A DNA stretch of 64,000 nucleotides from Nocardioides sp. CER19 (GTDB lineage Bacteria; Actinomycetota; Actinomycetes; Propionibacteriales; Nocardioidaceae). The stretch lies in the NCBI RefSeq assembly GCF_029846275.1, contig NZ_JARVWS010000001.1:186001-250000 (forward strand), in the 5' to 3' direction. Numbering within the stretch: the stretch's first letter is position 1; each line of letters begins with the position of its first letter. Positions 9,233 to 17,528 of the stretch are shown piece by piece. The notes under the pieces are model-generated. The model was given only the letters and a program-made list of their open reading frames with translations, was not told where the DNA came from and did no database searches. The translations under genes and the position numbers were made by a program.

Positions 9233-11281
9233 ATGCCCGCCATGGCCGAGACGACGAGCCCCTACCCGCACCTGCTCACCCCGCTCACGCTGGGATCGGG
9301 CGAGGACGCCGTGACCCTCCGCAACAGGGTCGTGATGGGGTCGATGCACACCGGTCTGGAGGACCGCCGCGTCGACCTGAGCAAGCTGGCGGCGTACTTC
9401 GCCGAGCGCGCCCGCGGCGGTACCGGCCTCATCGTCACCGGGGGCTACGCGCCCAACAAGCGTGGCTGGCTCAAGCCGTTCGCCTCCGAGATGACCACCC
9501 GGCTGCACGCCATGCGGCACCGCGAGGTCACCGAGGCGGTGCACGCGGAGGGCGGCGCCATCGCCCTGCAGGTGCTCCACGCCGGGCGCTACGGCTATAC
9601 GCCGCTCTCGGTCTCCGCGAGCGCCCAGAAGAGCCCGATCACGCCGTTCCGCCCGTCCGCCCTGTCGACCAAGGCCGTCGACCGCACCGCCACCGACTTC
9701 GCGAAGTCGGTCGCGCTCGCCAAGAAGGCCGGGTACGACGCCGTCGAGATCATGGGCTCCGAGGGCTACCTCATCAACCAGTTCCTCGCCGAGCGGACCA
9801 ACGACCGCACCGACCGGTGGGGCGGGTCCGCCTACCACCGGATGCGGTTCCCGCTCGAGATCGTCCGCCGCTCCCGCGAGCTGGTCGGCGCCGGCTTCCC
9901 GATCGTCTACCGGATCTCGCTGCTCGACCTGGTCGACGGCGGCCAGACCTGGGACGAGGTCGTCGACCTGGCCCGGGCGCTGGAGGAGGCGGGCGTGACC
10001 GTCCTCAACACCGGCATCGGCTGGCACGAGGCGCGGGTGCCGACGATCATCACCCAGGTCCCCCAGGGCATCTGGGTCGAGCACACCGCCCGGCTGCGCC
10101 GTGAGGTCGGCATCCCGGTGTGCGCGTCCAACCGGATCAACACCCCCGAGCGGGCCGAGTCGATCCTCGCGAGCGGCCAGGCCGACCTGGTGTCGATGGC
10201 CCGGCCGCTGCTCGCGGACCCCGCCTTCGTGCGCAAGGCCGCCGAGGGTCGGGCGGACGAGATCAACACGTGCATCGCCTGCAACCAGGCGTGCCTGGAC
10301 CACGTCTTCAGCAACAAGAAGGCGTCGTGCCTGGTCAACCCGCGGGCCTGCCACGAGACGACGCTGGTGCTGGCCCCGACCCGGGCGAAGCGCACGGTGG
10401 CCGTCGTCGGCGCCGGGCCGGCCGGGCTCGCAGCGGCCGTCTCCGCCGCGGAGCGCGGGCTCGACGTGACGCTGTTCGAGCGCGCCGAGCGGATCGGGGG
10501 TCAGTTCCGGCTCGCGATGGAGGTGCCCGGCAAGGAGGACTTCCGCGAGACGCTGCGCTACTTCACCCGTCGACTCGAGGTCCTCGGCGTCGACGTACGC
10601 CTGGGCACCGCGCCCACTGCCGAGGACCTGAAGCGCTTCGACGAGGTGGTCGTGGCGACCGGCGTGACGCCGCGCGTCCCCGAGATCGACGGCCTCGACC
10701 ACCCGGCCGTCGTCACCTACGCCGACGTGCTCGCCGGACGCGTCGTCCCGGGTGAGCGGGTGGCGGTGATCGGCGCGGGCGGCATCGGCGTGGACGTGTC
10801 GGTGTGGCTCACCCACACGGAGGAGACGCCCGAGGAGTGGCTGGCGCACTGGGGCGTCGGCGACCCGTCGTTCGACCGCGGCGGCCTCACCGCGCCCACG
10901 CCGCGCACGCCGACGCGCGAGGTCACGCTGCTGCAGCGCAAGACCACCCCGATCGGCATCGGCCTCGGCAAGACGTCCGGATGGGCGCACCGCGCCGTGC
11001 TCAAGCAGTCAGGGGTCCGGCTCGTCAGCGGGGCGTCGTACGACGCGGTCGCAGGCGCGGCCGATGCGCCGGTGCTCCACTACTCGGTCGACGGCGAGCC
11101 GCGGGAGCTGGCGGTCGACCTCATCGTGCTGTGCGCCGGTCAGGAGTCGGTGCGCGACCTCTACGACGAGCTGCTCGCGCTCGGCGTGAGCGCCACCCTC
11201 ATCGGCGGGGCCGACGTCGCCGCGGAGCTCGACGCGAAGCGCGCGATCGGGCAGGGCACCCGGGTGGCGGCGGCCCTCTAG
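9233..11281 (+). CDS. fadH: NADPH-dependent 2,4-dienoyl-CoA reductase (FadH-like)
   Basis: This 682-residue flavo-iron-sulfur enzyme should reduce the 2,4-dienoyl-CoA intermediates of unsaturated fatty-acid beta-oxidation. Residues 20-340 form an old-yellow-enzyme TIM barrel that binds FMN (NRVVMGSMHTGLEDR; HAGRYGYTP; GSEGYLINQFL). A 4Fe-4S cluster motif follows with C347, C350, C354 and C366. The C-terminal half has an FAD site (VVGAGPAGLA at 391-400) and an NAD(P) site (VIGAGGIGVD). Length and order match bacterial FadH. Two ATGs, at 9233 and 9242, are both plausible starts. It is single-gene and convergent with the GH1 gene, with a short tandem duplication at the junction. Confidence 0.93.
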   Translation: MPAMAETTSPYPHLLTPLTLGSGEDAVTLRNRVVMGSMHTGLEDRRVDLSKLAAYFAERARGGTGLIVTGGYAPNKRGWLKPFASEMTTRLHAMRHREVTEAVHAEGGAIALQVLHAGRYGYTPLSVSASAQKSPITPFRPSALSTKAVDRTATDFAKSVALAKKAGYDAVEIMGSEGYLINQFLAERTNDRTDRWGGSAYHRMRFPLEIVRRSRELVGAGFPIVYRISLLDLVDGGQTWDEVVDLARALEEAGVTVLNTGIGWHEARVPTIITQVPQGIWVEHTARLRREVGIPVCASNRINTPERAESILASGQADLVSMARPLLADPAFVRKAAEGRADEINTCIACNQACLDHVFSNKKASCLVNPRACHETTLVLAPTRAKRTVAVVGAGPAGLAAAVSAAERGLDVTLFERAERIGGQFRLAMEVPGKEDFRETLRYFTRRLEVLGVDVRLGTAPTAEDLKRFDEVVVATGVTPRVPEIDGLDHPAVVTYADVLAGRVVPGERVAVIGAGGIGVDVSVWLTHTEETPEEWLAHWGVGDPSFDRGGLTAPTPRTPTREVTLLQRKTTPIGIGLGKTSGWAHRAVLKQSGVRLVSGASYDAVAGAADAPVLHYSVDGEPRELAVDLIVLCAGQESVRDLYDELLALGVSATLIGGADVAAELDAKRAIGQGTRVAAAL

Positions 11282-11312
11282 GAGTTGTTGGCCGCTAGGA
11301 GTTGTTGGCCGC
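11279..11312. repeat. 17-bp tandem duplication spanning the convergent fadH and GH1 stop codons
   Basis: TAGGAGTTGTTGGCCGC occurs twice in direct tandem (11279-11295 and 11296-11312). The first copy starts with the fadH stop. The cta shared by the copy junction is the GH1 stop on the other strand. The duplicated unit encodes the AANNS tail of the GH1 protein. Confidence 0.85.
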
Positions 11313-12638
11313 GGCCTGCGCGGCGATCAGGTCGGCATACCACTCGAACGAGCGCTTCGGCGTGCGCTCGAGGGTGTCGCGGTCGACGTGCACCAGCCCG
11401 TAGGGCGTCGTGTAGCCGTTGACCCACTCGAAGCTGTCCAGCAGCGACCAGACGTAGTAGCCCCGGACGTCGACCCCGCGCTGGACGGCTGCCGAGACGG
11501 CCTCCAGGTGGGCCTGGAGGTAGCCGATGCGGGCCCCGTCGTCGACCACGCCGTCGGCACCCGGCTGCTCGTGGAACGAGGCGCCGGACTCGGTGATGAC
11601 GAACGGCGGCAGGCCGGCGCGGAAGCGTGCACGGGTCAGGATGAGCCACTCGCGGAGAGCGCGCGGCACGACTGACCAGCCCGAGGCGGTCTGCTCGTGA
11701 CCGAGCAGCGGCACGAACCGGAACGGGGTGTCGGCCCCCTCGTCGGCCGCGGCGACCCGGATGGGGCTGTAGTAGTTGACGCCGTAGAAGTCGAGCGGCT
11801 GCCGGATGGTGGCCAGGTCGCCCGGCCGGACGAGGTCCTCCAGCAACGGCGCCAGGTCGGCCGGGTAGCGGCCGAGCAGCATCGGCTCGAGGAAGAGACC
11901 GTTCCACAGCGCGTCGAAGAGCTTGGTGGCCCCGAGGTCGGCCTCGTCGTCGCTGGCGGGCCACATCGGCGCGTGGTTGTTGGCGCAGCCGACGCTCTCG
12001 GCGCCTGCCGTGCGCAGCTCGATGACCGCCCGGCCGTGCGCGAGCAGCAGGTGGTGGGCGACCGCCAGGGCGTCGAAGGACAGCTTGCGGCCCGGGGCGT
12101 GCTCGCCGGTGCCGTAACCCATCAGCGCGGCCACCGCCGGCTCGCTGACGGGCACCCAGTGCGTGACCCGGTCGGCGAAGCGGTCCGCGACCAGGGCGGC
12201 GTAGTCGGCGAAGGCGTCGACGGTGCTCCGGTTGAGCCAGCCGCCGTCGTCCTCGAGGTGCTGCGGCAGGTCGAAGTGGTAGAGCGTCGCCATCGGCTCG
12301 ATGCCCGCCTCGAGAAGGCCGTCGATCAGCCGGTCGTAGAACGCCAGCCCCTTCGGGTTGGGGGCGCCGCGCCCGCTCGGCAGCACGCGCGACCAGGAGA
12401 TGGAGAACCGGTGCCCGCGGGCGCCCAGTCGGCGCAGGAGGGCGAGGTCCTCGTCGAGCCGGTGGTAGTGGTCGGCGGCGACGGAGCCGTCGCTGCCGTC
12501 GACGATGTTGCCCGGGCGGCCCGCGAAGGTGTCCCAGATGCTCGGCCCCCGACCGTCCTCCGCAGCGGCACCTTCGACTTGGAACGCCGAGGTGCTCGTC
12601 CCGAATACGAAGCCCTCCGGAAGCTGCGGAACGGACAC
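11295..12638 (-). CDS. Glycoside hydrolase family 1 protein (beta-glucosidase-like)
   Basis: This is a 447-residue TIM-barrel enzyme from a GTG at 12638, chosen because the GH1 opening LPEGFVFGTSTSAFQVEGA starts just after it. Conserved GH1 features are SIWDTF near 33-38, HYHRLDEDLALL near 58-67, the RFSISWSRVLPSG block and LYHFDLPQ. The acid/base glutamate is E166 and the nucleophile E350. Both sit in altered motifs: VSEP instead of the usual T-x-NEP, and ITESG instead of ITENG, so both conserved asparagines are serine. The first of these normally contacts the sugar 2-hydroxyl. Retaining hydrolysis of beta-glycosides is likely, but specificity may differ. It is divergent from the pirin gene, with only 15 bp between the GTG starts. 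Confidence 0.88.
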   Translation of the reverse strand: MSVPQLPEGFVFGTSTSAFQVEGAAAEDGRGPSIWDTFAGRPGNIVDGSDGSVAADHYHRLDEDLALLRRLGARGHRFSISWSRVLPSGRGAPNPKGLAFYDRLIDGLLEAGIEPMATLYHFDLPQHLEDDGGWLNRSTVDAFADYAALVADRFADRVTHWVPVSEPAVAALMGYGTGEHAPGRKLSFDALAVAHHLLLAHGRAVIELRTAGAESVGCANNHAPMWPASDDEADLGATKLFDALWNGLFLEPMLLGRYPADLAPLLEDLVRPGDLATIRQPLDFYGVNYYSPIRVAAADEGADTPFRFVPLLGHEQTASGWSVVPRALREWLILTRARFRAGLPPFVITESGASFHEQPGADGVVDDGARIGYLQAHLEAVSAAVQRGVDVRGYYVWSLLDSFEWVNGYTTPYGLVHVDRDTLERTPKRSFEWYADLIAAQAAANNS

Positions 12639-12653
12639 GCGACAATTGTGCTC

Positions 12654-13325
12654 GTGACCGTCGAGATCCGCAGGGGAACCGCCCGTTTCACCGAACGTGA
12701 GATGGGTCGCGCGACCCGCCACGCCTTCTCCTTCGGTTCCGTCTACGACCCGGCGCACGTGTCCTTCGGGCCGATGATCTGCCACGACGAGCACCTGCTC
12801 GGCAGCGGCCACGGCTTCGATACCCACCGGCACGCCGATCTCGAGATCGTCACCTGGGTCGTCTCGGGCGCCCTCACCCACACCGACTCCACCGGCGGCA
12901 CCCACCGGCTCGTCCCCGGCGAGGTCGGCCACCTGCACGCCGGCGACGGTGTCGAGCACAGCGAGGTCGCGGCGGCGCCGCAGACCCGGTTCGTGCAGGT
13001 CTGGCTGCGATCCGACGACGGCGGCGAGCCGACGTACGCCGTCCGGGAGGTGGATCCCGGCCCGATGAGCGAGGCGCTCACGGTCGCGGGATCGACGCTC
13101 TGGGTCGCGCGGCCGGCCGCCGGCGAGTCGGTGACCCTGCCCCAGGCGGACCTGCTGCACGTGTACGTCGCCTCCGGCGCGCTGTCGCGCAACTCGCTGG
13201 CGGAGCCGCTCGCGGCCGGCGACGCGCTCCTGGTCACCGCCGAGCCCCGCCCGCTCACCGTCACCGCGGCGGTCGACGCCGAGCTGCTGGTCTGGGGGCT
13301 ATCGGCGGCCGACCAGACGACCTGA
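12654..13325 (+). CDS. Pirin-like bicupin protein
   Basis: This is a 223-residue cupin protein. The N-terminal pirin domain contains FGPMICHDEHLLGSGHGFDTHRHADLEIVTWV, with His residues that bind metal in the family (HRHAD and later HLHAGDGVEHSE). A second, shorter C-terminal beta-barrel follows (LPQADLLHVYVASG). Pirin relatives have quercetinase or redox-sensing roles, but function cannot be assigned here. The GTG at 12654 is preferred over an in-frame GTG at 12648. Neither has a ribosome binding site, so translation is probably leaderless. It is divergent from the GH1 gene. Confidence 0.85.
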   Translation: MTVEIRRGTARFTEREMGRATRHAFSFGSVYDPAHVSFGPMICHDEHLLGSGHGFDTHRHADLEIVTWVVSGALTHTDSTGGTHRLVPGEVGHLHAGDGVEHSEVAAAPQTRFVQVWLRSDDGGEPTYAVREVDPGPMSEALTVAGSTLWVARPAAGESVTLPQADLLHVYVASGALSRNSLAEPLAAGDALLVTAEPRPLTVTAAVDAELLVWGLSAADQTT

Positions 13326-13381
13326 GCAGAAATCCGGAAATCGCGCACCCGCCCTCCCGCTCGGCCCTACCCTCAGGGCAC

Positions 13382-14383
13382 ATGGCCCTGACGATCCCTC
13401 AGCCGCGGCCGACTTCGTCCTACTCGGGACGGCTCCTGGAGAGCTGGGGACTGGTCAGGACCGGCCGCATCCGTCGCGCCGCGAGCGAGCTCGCCGGCGT
13501 GTCGCGACGCGACCTCACCGACGTCGAGCGCGTCGAGCACGCCGCGCTCGTGCTCACCTGCCGGCTGGCCGTCGGCGACCTGCCCACGGCGGCCGCCTGC
13601 GCCGGGCACCTGGAGCCGACGCTGGCCGACACCGGCGCGGCCGGCGTGCTCGCCCACCTCGGGCACGGCGAGCTGGCCGCGGCGCTCGGCGAGCACGACC
13701 GCGCGCTGGGCCACTTCCGCCGCGCCGGCCAGCTGCCGGAGGGCGACGACCCGGCTCTCGTGGCCTGGCGCTCCGGTGCGTCGCTCGCCCTCGTGCACCT
13801 GGGTCTCCGGCCGGAGGCCGCCGCTCTGGCCCACGAGCTGTTGGACGGGGCCGAGCGGTCCGCCGAGCCCTGGCGACTGGCGACCGCACTGCGGACCGTC
13901 GCGACCGTCGACGCCACCGCCGACGCGCTCACCGCGCTCGACCGCGCCCGCGGCCTCGCTCGCGCCGCCGGCGACCTGCGCCTGGCCGCCCAGATCGACA
14001 CCGACCTGGCCGGGCTGCTCCTGCTCGTGCCGGCGACCGGCAGCACCCAGGCCATCGGTCTGCTCCGCGCCGCCGAGGAGTACGCCGCCGAGGAGGCGCT
14101 CTGGCCGCTCCACGGCCGGGTCTCCCGTCTGCTCGAGCGCGCCGGCGAGCGACCCCGCCCCCTGCGGGGCGAGGTCGTCGCGCTGCTGACGCAGGGCGAG
14201 CGCCGGGTCGCGCGGCTCGCCGCCCGAGGCCTCACCAACCGGCAGATCGCCGAGCACCTCACCCTGACGATCAAGGGTGTCGAGTGGCACCTGTCGCGGG
14301 TCTACCGCAAGCTCGGGATCAGCTCGCGCGAGGAGCTGCTGGAGCTGATCGACGTCCCGGCCGAGGAGTCGGCGACCGCCTAG
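13382..14383 (+). CDS. LuxR-family transcriptional regulator
   Basis: This 333-residue protein has a C-terminal GerE/LuxR helix-turn-helix at about 262-322 (LTQGERRVARLAARGLTNRQIAEHLTL and VEWHLSRVYRKLGISSREEL). The preceding 250 residues are Ala/Leu-rich helices resembling TPR repeats of the MalT/LAL type, but no ATPase domain is present. Its targets and ligand are unknown. The coding region starts directly after TACCCT at about 13368 with no ribosome binding site. Its TAG stop overlaps the aldehyde dehydrogenase stop (4 bp), so the two genes converge without a gap. Confidence 0.87.
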   Translation: MALTIPQPRPTSSYSGRLLESWGLVRTGRIRRAASELAGVSRRDLTDVERVEHAALVLTCRLAVGDLPTAAACAGHLEPTLADTGAAGVLAHLGHGELAAALGEHDRALGHFRRAGQLPEGDDPALVAWRSGASLALVHLGLRPEAAALAHELLDGAERSAEPWRLATALRTVATVDATADALTALDRARGLARAAGDLRLAAQIDTDLAGLLLLVPATGSTQAIGLLRAAEEYAAEEALWPLHGRVSRLLERAGERPRPLRGEVVALLTQGERRVARLAARGLTNRQIAEHLTLTIKGVEWHLSRVYRKLGISSREELLELIDVPAEESATA

Positions 14384-15837
14384 CCGGCCGGAAGGGCGAC
14401 GTAGGTCGTCTCGAGGTACTCCTCGATGCCCTCGAAGCCACCCTCGCGGCCGAAGCCGGACGCCTTCATGCCGCCGAACGGGGCGGCCGCGTTGGAGATG
14501 AGGCCGGTGTTGACCCCGACCATGCCGTACTCCAGCGACTCGGCCAGCCGGATGGTCCGGGACAGGTCGCGCGTGAAGACGTAGGAGGCCAGGCCGTACT
14601 CGGTCGCGTTGGCCCGAGCGATGGCCTCCTCCTCGCTGGTGAAGGTGAGGATCGGGGCGACGGGGCCGAAGATCTCCTGGGTGTTGATCTCCGACTCCGG
14701 GTGTACGTCGAGCAGCACGGTCGGGCGGTAGAAGTAGCCCGGCCCGTCGGGGGCTGAGCCGCCGGTGAGCACCCGCGCGCCGTCGTGGACGGCGTCGGTG
14801 ACGAGCTGGTGGACGGACTCGACCGCCTTCTCCTCGATGAGGGGACCGACGTCGACGCCCGCGTCCTGACCGCGACCGACGACGAGCCTGCCCATCCGGG
14901 CGGCGAGCTTGTCCGCGAACTCCTGCGCCACGTCCGCGTGGACGAGGAAGCGGTTGGCGGCCGTGCAGGCCTCGCCCATGTTGCGCATCTTCGCGATCAT
15001 CGCGCCCTCGACGGCGGCGTCCACGTCGGCGTCGTCGAACACGAGGAACGGAGCGTTGCCGCCGAGCTCCATGCTGACCCGCTGCAGCTGGTCCGCCGAC
15101 TGCTTCACCAGCAGCCTGCCGACGGGAGTGGAGCCGGTGAAGGAGACCTTGCGCAGCCGCTCGTCGGCCATGAGCGTCTTCGACATGACTGCCGAGTTGC
15201 TGGTCGGCACGATGTTGAGGACGCCGTCCGGCAGGCCCGCCTCCGCGAGGATCGTGGCCAGCGCCAGCATCGTCAGCGGCGTCAGCTCGGCCGGCTTGAC
15301 CACCATCGTGCAGCCTGCGGCGACGGCGGGGCCGATCTTGCGGGTGCCCATCGCGAGCGGGAAGTTCCACGGCGTGACGAACAGGCACGGACCGACCGGC
15401 TTCTTCACGGTGAGCAGCCGGGAGGTGCCCGCCGGATTCTGCATCCAGCGGCCGTGGATGCGGACGGCCTCCTCGGAGAACCATCGGAAGAACTCGTTGC
15501 CGTAGGTGACCTCGCCCTTCGCCTCGGCGACGGGCTTGCCCATCTCGAGGCTCATCAGCTCGGCCAGGTCGTCGGCCCGTGCGTTGATCAGCTCGAAGGC
15601 GCGGCGCAGGATCTCGCCGCGGTCGCGGGGCGCCGTACGCGCCCAGTCGGCCTGCGCGGCGACGGCCGCGTCCAGCGCGTCCATTGCGTCGTTGGCCGTC
15701 GCGTCGGCGACGCGGGCGAGCACCGAGCCGTCGGCGGGGTCGTAGACGGCGAACGTCTCGCCCCCCTCCGCCTCGCGCCACTTGCCACCGATGAAGAGGC
15801 CCCGCTGGTCCGGGGCGAGGAGGTCGAGTCCGCTCAT
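14380..15837 (-). CDS. gabD: NAD(P)-dependent succinate-semialdehyde dehydrogenase
   Basis: This 485-residue aldehyde dehydrogenase superfamily enzyme should oxidise succinate semialdehyde to succinate (GABA shunt or degradation of 4-hydroxybutyrate). Catalytic residues are N158 (TPWNFP), K181 (VVKPAELTPLTM), E257 (ELGGNAPF) and C291 (GEACTAANRF). The C-terminal PFGGMKASGFGREGG motif is the SSADH-group signature. Length matches GabD (about 480). The ATG at 15837 is preferred over one at 15867, because the conserved LFIGGKW block then lies at residues 14-20. No GABA transaminase is adjacent. Confidence 0.9.
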   Translation of the reverse strand: MSGLDLLAPDQRGLFIGGKWREAEGGETFAVYDPADGSVLARVADATANDAMDALDAAVAAQADWARTAPRDRGEILRRAFELINARADDLAELMSLEMGKPVAEAKGEVTYGNEFFRWFSEEAVRIHGRWMQNPAGTSRLLTVKKPVGPCLFVTPWNFPLAMGTRKIGPAVAAGCTMVVKPAELTPLTMLALATILAEAGLPDGVLNIVPTSNSAVMSKTLMADERLRKVSFTGSTPVGRLLVKQSADQLQRVSMELGGNAPFLVFDDADVDAAVEGAMIAKMRNMGEACTAANRFLVHADVAQEFADKLAARMGRLVVGRGQDAGVDVGPLIEEKAVESVHQLVTDAVHDGARVLTGGSAPDGPGYFYRPTVLLDVHPESEINTQEIFGPVAPILTFTSEEEAIARANATEYGLASYVFTRDLSRTIRLAESLEYGMVGVNTGLISNAAAPFGGMKASGFGREGGFEGIEEYLETTYVALPAG

Positions 15838-15936
15838 GCGCCCCAGCGTGCCACCTCCGCGGGTCATTTCGCACAGGGGTCGGGTGGCCTATGCTGACGA
15901 AGGTCGAACTTGAGGAGGGAGCACTCCCATTCGACC

Positions 15937-15970
15937 GCGCCCCTCGCTGACCCCATGCAGAGAGGGGCGC
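15937..15970 (-). terminator. Stem-loop after the AhpD-like gene
   Basis: GCGCCCCTC and GAGGGGCGC are perfect 9-bp arms around a 16-nt loop, 29 bp beyond the AhpD-like stop. There is no T-run. It lies between two minus-strand genes and would separate AhpD-like transcription from gabD. Confidence 0.5.
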
Positions 15971-15998
15971 GCCTCGTTCTCGCGGCAGGTGCGGCGCC

Positions 15999-16478
15999 TC
16001 AGGCCGACCGCTTCCAGCTGGGGTCGTCGGCAGGCTCGCGCACGGCGACGTTCACCCGGTTGAAGAGGTTGAGCAGGGCGATCTGCAGGAGCAGCGCGGC
16101 GGCCTGCCGCTCGTCGTAGTGCTTGGTGACCTCGCGCCAGAGCTCGTCCGGCACCGCGTCGTGGCTGTCGGCCATGCGCGTGAGCGCGTCGGTCAGCGCG
16201 AGCGCGGCCCGCTCCGCGTCGTCGAAGTACGGCGACTCGCCCCATGCGGCGACGCCGACGATCTTCTCGAGGGCGACGCCCTCCGCCTGCAGCGCCTCGA
16301 GGTGCCCCTGGGCGCAGGCACTGCACCCGTTGATCTGGCTGGCCCGCAGCGCGGCGAGTTCGAGGGTCGGGGTCGGCACGCCGCCCTCGCCGATCGCGCC
16401 GAGCAGGCGGGCGATGCCCTGGTAGGCGCCGGGCAGGATCTGGGCGGGGTTGGCCATGCGGCGCTCGATGGTGGTCAT
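15999..16478 (-). CDS. AhpD-like / carboxymuconolactone decarboxylase family protein
   Basis: This is a 159-residue all-helical protein of the AhpD/CMD fold. The redox motif is INGCSACAQGHLEAL, with C52, C55 and H59, and E40 upstream, which is the alkylhydroperoxidase relay. It probably acts as a thiol-dependent peroxidase or disulfide reductase in the cytosol. The start has a clear ribosome binding site (GAGGAG, 5 nt before the ATG). It is divergent from an ECF41 sigma factor. Genes for CMD, oxidoreductase or epimerase proteins are the characteristic neighbours and targets of ECF41, and a matching promoter motif precedes this gene. Confidence 0.92.
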   Translation of the reverse strand: MTTIERRMANPAQILPGAYQGIARLLGAIGEGGVPTPTLELAALRASQINGCSACAQGHLEALQAEGVALEKIVGVAAWGESPYFDDAERAALALTDALTRMADSHDAVPDELWREVTKHYDERQAAALLLQIALLNLFNRVNVAVREPADDPSWKRSA

Positions 16479-16519
16479 GTCGATCTCCTCGTGGGTGTCT
16501 CGGACGTTGTCGCATCCCT

Positions 16520-16546
16520 GACACGCGGCACCCCGCGAGTGTGACC
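16520..16546 (-). promoter_or_regulatory. Candidate ECF41-type promoter for the AhpD-like gene
   Basis: Read on the minus strand the sequence is GGTCACA-N16-TGTC, with the TGTC about 40 bp before the start codon. ECF41 promoters are described as TGTCACA-N16-CGTC. The same element is found in the opposite direction for the sigma gene. Confidence 0.6.
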
Positions 16547-16577
16547 GCCGACGCCGAGAAAGAATCCGCGGCGTGCC

Positions 16578-16604
16578 GGTCACATCGGGGGCCGCCCGCG
16601 TGTC
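16578..16604 (+). promoter_or_regulatory. Candidate ECF41-type promoter for the sigma factor gene (autoregulation)
   Basis: GGTCACA (16578-16584), 16 bp, then TGTC (16601-16604), placed 29 bp before the sigma start. It is identical in both hexamer-like boxes and in spacing to the minus-strand element at 16520-16546, which argues for shared recognition by the same sigma factor. Confidence 0.6.
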
Positions 16605-16633
16605 ACTACCGTGACCGCACGGAAGGGACACCG

Positions 16634-17527
16634 ATGACCGACGACTGGCTGACCGAGCGCTTCGAGGCGCACCGCACGCACCTGCACGACGTCGCCTACC
16701 GGATGCTCGGCTCCACGGCCGAGGCCGACGACGCCGTCCAGGAGGCCTGGCTGCGGCTGGACCGTACCGACAGCGACGAGATCGACAACCTCGGCGGCTG
16801 GCTGACGACCGTCGTGGCCCGCGTCTCCCTCAACATGCTCCGCTCACGGAGGACGCGGCGCGAGAGCGCCCTCGACGAGACCGTCGAGCCGCAGCTGACC
16901 CGGCTGCCGGACCCGATCGTCACCCGGATCGACGCGCCCGATCCCGAGGAGGCGGCCGTCCTCGCCGACTCGGTCGGCGTCGCCCTGCTCGTCGTCCTCG
17001 ACCAGCTCACCCCGTCCGAGCGGCTCGCGTTCGTGCTCCACGACCTCTTCGGGGTGCCGTTCGAGGAGATCGCCCCGATCGTCGGTCGGTCCCACGATGC
17101 CACCCGCCAGCTCGCCAGCCGGGCCCGGCGCCGCGTGCGCGGGGCCGCTCCAGCGCCGGACCGCGACTCGGCCAGGCAGCGCGAGGTCGTGGACGCCTTC
17201 TTCGCGGCCGCCCGCGGCGGCGACTTGGCGCGCCTGGTCGCAGCGCTCGACCCCGACGTCGTCCTCAACGTCGACTACGGCCCGCTGGCCGGCGGCGCCT
17301 CGACCTTCCGCGGCGCCGAGACGGTAGCGAGCCGGGCGCTGATGTTCGCCGAGCCGCGGCGCATCTCCCACCCGGTGCTCGTCAACGGCGCCCCCGCCGT
17401 GATCAACACCGTCGACGGGAAGGTCATCGGGATCATGGCGTTCACTGTCGTCGACGGCCGGATCACGGAGATCGACACCTACGGCGAGCCCGCCCTGCTC
17501 GAGCGGGTCGCCGCGCTGGTGCCCTGA
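16634..17527 (+). CDS. ECF41-type RNA polymerase sigma factor with SnoaL-like C-terminal domain
   Basis: This is a 297-residue sigma factor. Sigma-2 is at about 10-75 (AYRMLGSTAEADDAVQEAWLR) and sigma-4 at about 112-165 (LTPSERLAFVLHDLFGVPFEEIAPIVGRS). An NTF2/SnoaL-like domain of about 110 residues follows (ARGGDLARLVAALDPDVVLNVD). In ECF41 the extra domain controls activity in place of an anti-sigma factor, and none is encoded nearby. GGAAGGGA lies 7 nt before the ATG. The divergent AhpD-like gene is the expected target. The last 20 residues (DTYGEPALLERV) lack the NPDKL-like motif often seen at the end of ECF41 proteins. Confidence 0.93.
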   Translation: MTDDWLTERFEAHRTHLHDVAYRMLGSTAEADDAVQEAWLRLDRTDSDEIDNLGGWLTTVVARVSLNMLRSRRTRRESALDETVEPQLTRLPDPIVTRIDAPDPEEAAVLADSVGVALLVVLDQLTPSERLAFVLHDLFGVPFEEIAPIVGRSHDATRQLASRARRRVRGAAPAPDRDSARQREVVDAFFAAARGGDLARLVAALDPDVVLNVDYGPLAGGASTFRGAETVASRALMFAEPRRISHPVLVNGAPAVINTVDGKVIGIMAFTVVDGRITEIDTYGEPALLERVAALVP

Positions 17528-17528
17528 G

